From CAZVCJ01 sp964625745 (GTDB lineage Bacteria > Chloroflexota > Anaerolineae > VGOG01), in the NCBI GenBank assembly GCA_964625745.1, contig CAZVCJ010000046.1:1-24976 (forward strand): a DNA stretch of 24,976 nt, given 5' to 3'. The number at the start of each line of letters is the position of its first letter. The stretch's first letter is position 1. Shown here piece after piece: positions 13,052-19,390 of the stretch. The notes under the pieces were generated by a model, which saw only the letters and a program-made list of their open reading frames with translations, ran no database searches and was not told the DNA's origin. The position numbers were made by a program, and so were the translations under genes.

Positions 13052-15956
13052 GGAGCTCAGGGGAACTCGGGGGAACTCGGGGAAACTCATAGGAACTCCA
13101 GGCAGGGCGCTGCCTTACTTGCTGGTTCTCGTCGCCTTCGCCCTGCGCATCTATCGCCTTGACTATCAAAGCGTTTGGAGAGATGAGGGCGTCAGCCTCC
13201 ACTTGGCCGCATCGAGCATCCCCGCTATCCTCGCCAACCGGGCCAGCGATGTGCACCCGCCCCTCTATTTCATCATGCTGCGCTTCTGGACGGAGCTGGC
13301 TGGCTCCAGCGAGCTAAGCGCCCGTTTCTTCTCGCTTTTCTTCAGCGTGCTCCTCGTCCCCTCGCTGTACTTCGCGGTGCGCAGAATATTCGGAACGAGG
13401 ACGGCGCTGATAACTACGGCCATCGCTGCCTTCAGCCCGCTGTACGTTGTGTACTCGCAAGAGGTGCGCACATACGCCATGCTGCCTCTGTGCTATCTGC
13501 TCATCATCTACAGGCTGTATCAATTGGCGCGAGGGGAGGAGCTGGCCTGGAGGCATTGGCTCGAATTGGCCCTGGTGGAAGTGCTGTGCCTGCACCTTCA
13601 CTACTTCTCCATCTTCGCCGTAGTATACATGAATCTGTTCCTGGCGGCGCTGTGGCTGATGGCAATCAGAAACCAGGTTTTTGGAATCTGTACTCAAAGC
13701 GCACATAATTGTGGGTGCTCTCTACACGTCGGGAATCACAGAGTAGAGAAAAAACCTGGTTTCTCCCGCTATTGGCTTTCCAGCCAGGCTCTGGCGGCCC
13801 TGGCCTGCCTGCCCTGGGCCTGGATGGTCATCAGAAGCTGGACGGCCGCAGGCCCCCCCAAGCCTGCCTTCGCTGGGCCCGCCCTGAGAATGACCCTTCT
13901 CGAGCAAGCGAGCTTCATCTGGCACTTTTTCAACGGGGGCAACGACCTCAGGGATCAACGCCTTTTCGCCCCCCTTTCGTACCTGCTGGCGGTTGTCTTT
14001 GTCGTGACTCTGCTGCTCTCCATCAGAGCAGACAGCCGGCGTCGCCAAACTCTGATCACCTTCTACCATCAGATGATCCCTCTTGGTATGGCCCTCCTCG
14101 TCAGTTGGTGGAAACCGGTGATCGCGCCCAGATACATCATCATGTTCACGGTGCCCTTTTTCATATTGCTGGGCCGCGTCATCGTGGTCTCGATGGAGGC
14201 CAGGGGGCTGACCAAGCTGGCTGGCCTGTTCCTGGTTTTGACGCTGGCAGCGACCTTTGCCCTCGGCTTGAGTATCGCCTTCTTCGATCCCACTTTTCTC
14301 AAGGACGATACGCGCGGGCTGGTCGAACATCTGGAGCCTCTTGCCAACGCCGACGACGTTATAATCGTCCACCCCATTGATTACGCCGTGGAATATTACT
14401 ACAGCGGAGATGCGCCCATCGCGATGATAGACCCCGACGACGCGCAAGTAGTGGCCTCACTCAATGAGTCCCTGCGAGGGAAGAGAAGGGCCTTTCTCGT
14501 CTGGCCCTTCGGCACTCCCCTCGACCAGCCTGGCTCGTTGCCTTTCCTGCTGGAGATGAGCGGGAGATTTGCTGGCGGAGAGTTGTTCAAGGGCTATAGT
14601 CTGAGAATCTATGAGCCGCAACGGGCCGTGTTTCTTCCGGAGATCGAGCCAGCCTCGGCCGATTTTGGGGATGTGCGCCTCACCGGGGCTTTCTACCAGA
14701 ACGAGGCCGAGGCCGACGACGCCATCTGTCTGGCCCTGCGTTGGCAGTTGGCCAGGGAAACCAACGTAGCCCACAAAGTGGTGGTGATCCTTTGGGATGA
14801 AGCGGGACACCGCCTCTCAGGCGCCGACATGCTGCTTACTAATCCCAGGTGGGGCCTTTCGACCGAGCGCTGGGTCCCCGGCCAGGAGGAAGTCAACTAC
14901 TACGTCGTGCCCGTGCCCCTCGGTACGCCTCCCCTCTCATACCGCATCACCGTAGGTGTCTACGCCGCCACCACTATGGAGAGGTCGCCGTTTCTCGATG
15001 CGGACGGGAATCCGGCGGGCGACGATTTCCCCCTGGGCGAGGTCGTGCTGACCAGGGCGCACGACTTCGAGCGCGATCCCTACGGCACCCGCCGCCACCT
15101 CTCGCTCCAGACTCTGGACGAGCCTGTGATCGCCGACGGTCTGGCCCTGGAGGGCTTCGCCATAAGCACGGAGAAGGCTCGGCCCCAGGAAACGGTCAAT
15201 GTCACGCTGCGGTGGCGAGCCCTGCGGGAAGGGCTTCCTCGCTACGTTCCCCGCCTGCGCCTCCGCTGCGCTGATGCTATCTGGGCCGAGGTGGGAAGCG
15301 CCCTCTTCGAGGAGCGGTATCCGACCACCGAATGGGCCGGGGGGGAGGTGGTCTTCGAGCAGCGGGAACTGGTTTATCCGCCCAGGGTCGGTCAGGCCGT
15401 GCTGGAAGTGGAGGTGGCAGGTAGGGCCGTCGTCCTGGAGGAAATGGAGTTGGACGTCTCAGGGCTTGCGTTCGAAGCTCCGTCAATGCAGCACCAGGTG
15501 GGAGTGCGCTTCGGTGGCCCTTCGACAGTCCTTCGGCAAGCTCAGGATACCAGCTCAGGACACTGCTTCGCCGAGCTACTGGGCTACGACCTCGACAGGA
15601 CGGAGGCGACCACCCGTGAGACAGTGCGGCTGACCCTCTACTGGCGAGCCATCAGCGAGGATCCTCTCACGACCAGCTACACCGTTTTCACCCACCTGTT
15701 GAGCGAGGACAGGAGGCTGGTCGGACAGCACGATGGGATACCGGCGGGGGGTGAGCGGCCAACCATGAGTTGGGTGCCCGGAGAGGTGATTGCCGACGTG
15801 CACGAGATGGAGTTCACCGACCTGGAGTATCGAGGCCAAGCCCTCATTGAAGTAGGACTGTACGACTCGCACACTGTCGAGCGGGTTCCGACCGTGGAAG
15901 GGAGTGATCACCTGATCCTCTCCAGCGAGGTCATGGTATTAGAGATTAGAGATTAG
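13044..15956 (+). CDS. GT-C glycosyltransferase 2 with three C-terminal beta modules
   Basis: The 970-residue polytopic enzyme has PMT_2/GT39-like character. The catalytic-type Asp47-Glu48 is in VWRDEG of the first external loop, followed by HPPLYFIMLRFW and about ten to twelve helices up to residue 425. Then come three extracytoplasmic beta-rich repeats, starting near 543, 700 and 842. The last has LLGYDLDRT, LTLYWRA, YTVFTHLL, SWVPGE and IEVGLYD. Three insertions are seen: a 10-bp repeat tract coding the N-terminus (13051-13100), a 97-bp inverted-end element between helices (13668-13764), and a double 24-bp element just before the third module (15519-15566). All keep the frame. The stop lies inside a heptad array that continues into the next gene. 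Confidence 0.88.
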   Translation: MSEELRGTRGNSGKLIGTPGRALPYLLVLVAFALRIYRLDYQSVWRDEGVSLHLAASSIPAILANRASDVHPPLYFIMLRFWTELAGSSELSARFFSLFFSVLLVPSLYFAVRRIFGTRTALITTAIAAFSPLYVVYSQEVRTYAMLPLCYLLIIYRLYQLARGEELAWRHWLELALVEVLCLHLHYFSIFAVVYMNLFLAALWLMAIRNQVFGICTQSAHNCGCSLHVGNHRVEKKPGFSRYWLSSQALAALACLPWAWMVIRSWTAAGPPKPAFAGPALRMTLLEQASFIWHFFNGGNDLRDQRLFAPLSYLLAVVFVVTLLLSIRADSRRRQTLITFYHQMIPLGMALLVSWWKPVIAPRYIIMFTVPFFILLGRVIVVSMEARGLTKLAGLFLVLTLAATFALGLSIAFFDPTFLKDDTRGLVEHLEPLANADDVIIVHPIDYAVEYYYSGDAPIAMIDPDDAQVVASLNESLRGKRRAFLVWPFGTPLDQPGSLPFLLEMSGRFAGGELFKGYSLRIYEPQRAVFLPEIEPASADFGDVRLTGAFYQNEAEADDAICLALRWQLARETNVAHKVVVILWDEAGHRLSGADMLLTNPRWGLSTERWVPGQEEVNYYVVPVPLGTPPLSYRITVGVYAATTMERSPFLDADGNPAGDDFPLGEVVLTRAHDFERDPYGTRRHLSLQTLDEPVIADGLALEGFAISTEKARPQETVNVTLRWRALREGLPRYVPRLRLRCADAIWAEVGSALFEERYPTTEWAGGEVVFEQRELVYPPRVGQAVLEVEVAGRAVVLEEMELDVSGLAFEAPSMQHQVGVRFGGPSTVLRQAQDTSSGHCFAELLGYDLDRTEATTRETVRLTLYWRAISEDPLTTSYTVFTHLLSEDRRLVGQHDGIPAGGERPTMSWVPGEVIADVHEMEFTDLEYRGQALIEVGLYDSHTVERVPTVEGSDHLILSSEVMVLEIRD
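13051..13100. repeat. 10-bp tandem repeat at the start of GT-C 2
   Basis: Five consecutive decamers in register (AGGAGCTCAG, two exact GGGAACTCGG, GGAAACTCAT, AGGAACTCCA) begin at the stop codon of the upstream gene. They encode the Gly/Thr/Asn/Ser-rich residues of about 3-19 before the first membrane helix. Period 10, not 7, separates this tract from the heptad arrays. Confidence 0.85.
13668..13764. mobile_element. 97-bp inverted-end (MITE-like) element inside GT-C 2
   Basis: Perfect 15-bp inverted ends AGAAACCAGGTTTTT (13668-13682) and AAAAACCTGGTTTCT (13750-13764) bound a 67-bp interior. The unit lies between MAIR and RYWLSSQ in a short loop between membrane helices. Removing 96 bp (13671-13766) joins these two codon-aligned. 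The insert encodes a Cys/Asn/His-rich peptide unlike its surroundings. There is no clear target duplication. Confidence 0.78.
15519..15566 (+). repeat. Apparent nested double copy of the 24-bp element in GT-C 2
   Basis: CCTTCGACA at 15519-15527 and AGCTCAGGACACTGC at 15552-15566 together make one 24-bp copy. It is split by a second 24-bp copy at 15528-15551, which holds CCTTCGGCAAGCTCAGGATA. The total of 48 bp is codon-aligned, and its removal joins VRFGG to FAELLGYD, the expected module start. Confidence 0.78.
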
Positions 15957-16006
15957 AGATTATGAGAAGTTGGAAGTTGGAAGTTGGAAGCTGGAAATTG
16001 GAATAT
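15937..16006. repeat. Ten-unit heptanucleotide array spanning a stop/start junction
   Basis: Ten units are in perfect 7-bp register. Units 1-4 are TATTAGA, GATTAGA (twice) and GATTATG. Units 5-10 are AGAAGTT, GGAAGTT (twice), GGAAGCT, GGAAATT and GGAATAT. The array holds the TAG stop of GT-C 2 (15954-15956) and the ATG of GT-C 3 (15962-15964) and encodes the first residues of GT-C 3. Confidence 0.92.
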
Positions 16007-19000
16007 TGTATCGTTCTTGCTGTTTTCATCCTGGCTTTGCTGCCGCGAGTGTTGAATCTGAACGCTTTCATCACCTGGGACGAGCCCATGTGGACTTACC
16101 GGTCCATCAAGTTCCTAAACGCGCTGCGGAGAATGGACTTCGGCGGAACCTTCCTGGTGGGGCACCCCGGCGTGACGACCATGTGGTCTGGAGCAACAGG
16201 CATAGCTGTCCAGCGTCTGCTGGGCTCTGGGTCGGCAGCCGATTTCGCCTGGCTAAGCAATCTGCCGACTTTGGATCCCAGGGACACAGAGGCTCTGTGC
16301 AAGCTGGCTCCTTTCCTTCCGGCAGCCAAGCTGCCGGCGGCGGTACTCCACGCAGCTTGCATTGTGGGCATCTACCTGCTCGCCAGGCGGCTCTTCGACA
16401 GCAAGATTGCCCTCCTCGCCGGGCTCCTCCTCGCTCTGGATCCCTTCCATGTCGCCCTCTCCCGGGTGCTACACATTGACGCCCTGGCCGCCAACTTCAT
16501 GATCCTCTCTGTACTGAGCCTGCTTGTCCACTTCGCGGAGCGCTGGAGTCCCGAACTTGTTCGGGGTGTTCCACCAACAGCCTCAGTCTCCAGACAAGAA
16601 GCCCCCAACAAGTTGGGGAGTCCCAATCGCCCGTGTCTATACCTTCTCCTGTCCGGTGCCTTCGCTGCTTTGGCCGTCCTCAGCAAGTCCTACGCCCTTT
16701 TCCTCGCCCCCTTCGCTGGTCTTTTGCTGGCTGTATCATATCTGGCCAAAGAGCAGAATTTACGCCAGGCAATTCCCTCAGTGCTCGGTCCCTTTGCCAT
16801 CTGGTGCCTCGCCGCCGCCCTCACCTTCTTCATCCTCTGGCCGGCCATGTGGGTTGATCCCCTGGGCACTGTCCAGGGCGTGCTCGATACGGCCTTCGGT
16901 TATGCCGCCACTCCCGAAGCCACCTCCAACTTCTTTCTGGGAAAGTCTGTCGCTGATCCCGGACCCTGGTTCTACCCGGTCGCCCTGGCGTTCCGCACGA
17001 CGCCCCTGGCCGTGCTTGGTTTGGTGATAGCCATTCTCTTGCTTTTCAGCGGTCAGGAACATGTTAAACGTGAAGACGTGAAACGTGAACCCAATAAGGT
17101 GCAGAGAGGAGACTTGGTGGCTATACTTGCGTATGCCTGCCTTTTCACTATACTTATGACTGTAGGAGCGAAGAAGTTCGACCGCTACATGCTGCCTGTG
17201 ATCCTGGCCCTGGACATCGTGGCCGCCTGGGGCCTGGTCGGGCTTGGGGAACTCACCAGTCAGTACCTCAGAAGGCGTTCCAGGGGCCACCAGCTTTGGG
17301 CTTTGGATATTGGATATTGGATATTGGGTACTGGAATCTGGAGTTTGCTGTTCTTGCTTCAGGCTGGACACATTGTGTCCTATCACCCCCACTATCTGGC
17401 ATACTACAACCCCCTGGTGGGGGGCTCATCCAGAGCTGTCCAGGTCCTGCCTGTGGGCTGGGGTGAGGGCATGGATCTGGCAGCCAGATACTTGAACCAG
17501 AAAGAGGACGCACCAAGCCTTCGCGTCGCCACTGGGGGCATCCCCGGTTTCGCCCCCTTGTTCAAAGGCCAGACGGAGGGGCTGACGGAGCACAATCTGG
17601 CTACCGCCGACTACGCCGTCCTTTACGTTAGCGACGTGCAACAGGACTCACCTGGCACGGCTATCCTTCATGATGAGCAAAAGCCTGAGCACGTGGTCAA
17701 CATTCACGGCGTGGACTACGCCTGGATATATCGCAACACTCACTACCAGGAGTTGATCGCCTATCTGGAGAGCCAGGCTGAACCAAACGACAGGGTCTTG
17801 CTTGATGCCGCCTCGCCCTTCGTCAAGCATTATCAGGGGCCCCTGCCCTATTATGTCATCCTCGACAGCCAGAGCTGGACCGAAACGGCTGACGAGCTGG
17901 CAGAGTCCACTGGGCCCCAGCGTCTATGGTACGTCTCCTATCCGGGGAGCAACGCGGGAAGCTGGATCAGCTACCAACTGAATACCCATGCTCTTCTCAT
18001 TGGCCAAGAGGCACTTCCCCACGCCACCGTCTCCAGTTATCTCCTCACCTCTCCCCTGGACCTGGATTCGAGCCCCATCAAGGTAGAGTCAGATGTCAAC
18101 TTTGGCAACCGCTTGTTGCTAACCGGCTACGGCTTCACCGAGGATGCAATCGAGTACCGAAAACAGTTGGGAATAACGCTCCGCTGGCAGACCATCGCGG
18201 AGATGCAAGAGGGTTACGCTCTCTCCCTCCGCCTGGCTGACGAACAGGGGCACCGCTGGGGCCAGGCAGATGAATGGCTGGAGAACGAAGCATCCCTGGC
18301 CACCTATGCCTGGAAAGTGGGCCAGGTTAGCGAGAGGCATCGTACGCTCTCCCTCGTCGCCGGCACCCCGCCGGGCCGCTATCAAGTGAAGATGATTCTC
18401 TACAGTGTGAGCACGCTACAAGCACTGGACATCCTGGACGAAATGGGCGCCCCGGCGGGCACGGAGTACACCCTAGGGACGGTTTCCGTCGCCAGCCCCA
18501 GCGTGCCGCCAACCATTGAGGACCTGGCCATCCCCCACGACTTGCATCACGACTTCGACGACCAGGTGGAACTTCTGGGCTACGACCTCTCGACCACTGA
18601 GGTGAAGGCGGGGGAAGTCGTGAGAGTCGTGTTCTTCTGGCGAGCGCTGCGCTCGATGGAAAGCGATTATCGCCTTCACCTGCAAGTGCAAGACAACGAT
18701 GGCAACGTTTGGGCTGAGGAAGAGTTTCCACTGGCCAATGAAGGCTACCCAACCAGTCAGTGGAATGAAGATGAGATGATTCGCGGCCAATACGATCTGG
18801 CAGTGGACGCCGCCGCTCCAACCGGAGAACAAACTCTAAACTTCAAACTTCAAACCTCCAACCTCCAACCCTTCGACTATGCTCAGGACAGGCCTCCAAC
18901 TTCCAACTTCCAACACCTGACGACATTGTCAGTGGTGGCCCCTGAGCGAAACTTCACCGTACCAGCCGAGATTCAACACCCTCTTGGAGCGAATCTGGCT

Positions 19001-19390
19001 GACAGGGTGGCCTTCCTGGGCTACGACCTCGATAGAACCACCGTCAAGCCCAACGACACCTTGCACCTGGTTCTCTACTGGCAAGCCCTGGCCAAAATGG
19101 ATACCAGCTACACCGTCTTCGTCCACCTCATAGATGCCCAGAATCGTACCTGGGGGCAGAGAGACAACCCTCCCGTGAAGGGCACCTATCCGACGACGAG
19201 CTGGCTTCCCGGCGAGGTGGTGAGCGGTGAATACGAGATTCTTGTAGACGCGGCAGCGCCAACAGGTGAGTACCAGATTGAAGTGGGGATGTACGACCTG
19301 GGAACCATGTTGCGTCTTCCCGCCTTTGACGAGCAAGGGAACCCCCTGCCCGGCGACCGCGTTTTACTGAGCAAGGTGCGAATGGAGTGA
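15962..19390 (+). CDS. GT-C glycosyltransferase 3 with three C-terminal beta modules
   Basis: The 1142-residue protein is the largest in the window. A repeat-coded N-terminus (MRSWKLEVGSWKLEY) leads into the first helix. Asp40-Glu41 lies in TWDEPMW, followed by VGHPGVTTMWSGA. Hydrophobic helices extend to about residue 470. A soluble region follows, including residues 500-700 with no recognisable domain. Then come beta modules starting near 713, 868 and 1017. The last has FLGYDLDRT, LVLYWQALAKM, VFVHLID, SWLPGE and IEVGMYD and ends DRVLLSKVRME. Insertions are a 72-bp hairpin unit (16545-16616), heptad arrays at 17062-17089 and 17301-17342, and an array with a 24-bp element at 18833-18917, in the final strands of module 2. 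The stop overlaps the GTG of the next gene. Confidence 0.87.
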   Translation: MRSWKLEVGSWKLEYCIVLAVFILALLPRVLNLNAFITWDEPMWTYRSIKFLNALRRMDFGGTFLVGHPGVTTMWSGATGIAVQRLLGSGSAADFAWLSNLPTLDPRDTEALCKLAPFLPAAKLPAAVLHAACIVGIYLLARRLFDSKIALLAGLLLALDPFHVALSRVLHIDALAANFMILSVLSLLVHFAERWSPELVRGVPPTASVSRQEAPNKLGSPNRPCLYLLLSGAFAALAVLSKSYALFLAPFAGLLLAVSYLAKEQNLRQAIPSVLGPFAIWCLAAALTFFILWPAMWVDPLGTVQGVLDTAFGYAATPEATSNFFLGKSVADPGPWFYPVALAFRTTPLAVLGLVIAILLLFSGQEHVKREDVKREPNKVQRGDLVAILAYACLFTILMTVGAKKFDRYMLPVILALDIVAAWGLVGLGELTSQYLRRRSRGHQLWALDIGYWILGTGIWSLLFLLQAGHIVSYHPHYLAYYNPLVGGSSRAVQVLPVGWGEGMDLAARYLNQKEDAPSLRVATGGIPGFAPLFKGQTEGLTEHNLATADYAVLYVSDVQQDSPGTAILHDEQKPEHVVNIHGVDYAWIYRNTHYQELIAYLESQAEPNDRVLLDAASPFVKHYQGPLPYYVILDSQSWTETADELAESTGPQRLWYVSYPGSNAGSWISYQLNTHALLIGQEALPHATVSSYLLTSPLDLDSSPIKVESDVNFGNRLLLTGYGFTEDAIEYRKQLGITLRWQTIAEMQEGYALSLRLADEQGHRWGQADEWLENEASLATYAWKVGQVSERHRTLSLVAGTPPGRYQVKMILYSVSTLQALDILDEMGAPAGTEYTLGTVSVASPSVPPTIEDLAIPHDLHHDFDDQVELLGYDLSTTEVKAGEVVRVVFFWRALRSMESDYRLHLQVQDNDGNVWAEEEFPLANEGYPTSQWNEDEMIRGQYDLAVDAAAPTGEQTLNFKLQTSNLQPFDYAQDRPPTSNFQHLTTLSVVAPERNFTVPAEIQHPLGANLADRVAFLGYDLDRTTVKPNDTLHLVLYWQALAKMDTSYTVFVHLIDAQNRTWGQRDNPPVKGTYPTTSWLPGEVVSGEYEILVDAAAPTGEYQIEVGMYDLGTMLRLPAFDEQGNPLPGDRVLLSKVRME
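16545..16624. mobile_element. 72-bp hairpin-bearing insertion with 8-bp direct repeats in GT-C 3
   Basis: GGAGTCCC occurs at 16545-16552 and again at 16617-16624. Between them lie two perfect 7-bp-stem hairpins, CCCGAACTTGTTCGGG (16550-16565) and CCCCAACAAGTTGGGG (16603-16618). Deleting 72 bp leaves one GGAGTCCC and gives ERWSPNRPCLYLLLSG, a natural join into the next membrane helix. The insert adds exactly 24 codons. Confidence 0.78.
17062..17089. repeat. Imperfect heptad-like tract in GT-C 3
   Basis: Three copies of CGTGAA are spaced 8 and 7 bp apart, after a related ATGTTAA. They encode the charged loop HVKREDVKREPNK between two membrane helices. This tract is less regular than the other arrays. 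Confidence 0.5.
17301..17342. repeat. Heptanucleotide array in GT-C 3
   Basis: Six units in register (CTTTGGA, TATTGGA twice, TATTGGG, TACTGGA, ATCTGGA) encode LDIGYWILGTGIW at the start of a membrane helix. The repeat-coded peptide is hydrophobic in this orientation, so the helix itself may be partly repeat-derived. Confidence 0.85.
18833..18917. repeat. Heptanucleotide array interrupted by a 24-bp element in GT-C 3
   Basis: The left part has ACTCTAA, ACTTCAA twice and ACCTCCA twice, then AC. The right part begins CTCCA and continues ACTTCCA twice. The intervening 24 bp (18870-18893) is the dispersed element. Removing it completes a perfect ACCTCCA unit and restores the 7-bp register on both sides. 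The tract encodes about 28 residues at the end of beta module 2. Confidence 0.9.
18870..18893 (+). repeat. 24-bp dispersed element, reference copy
   Basis: The element starts CCTTCGACTATG and ends CTCAGGACAGGC. It encodes the FDYAQDR peptide in-frame. Used here as the reference for the other copies at 6007, 7387, 15519 and 19441. Confidence 0.88.

Noticed and set aside
12176..13090. 304-codon minus-strand frame opposite the polyprenyl-phosphate sugar synthase gene
   Set aside because: It mirrors a well-supported GT2 gene on the + strand and has His/Gln/Asp-rich composition typical of an antisense shadow.
13709..14380. 223-codon second + frame inside GT-C 2
   Set aside because: It overlaps a membrane-domain coding region in another frame, has Arg/Pro/Ser-rich shadow composition and no ribosome site.
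16550..16565. Hairpin CCCGAACTTGTTCGGG as a transcription terminator
   Set aside because: It lies inside an open reading frame that continues for nearly 1000 codons, and no T-run follows.
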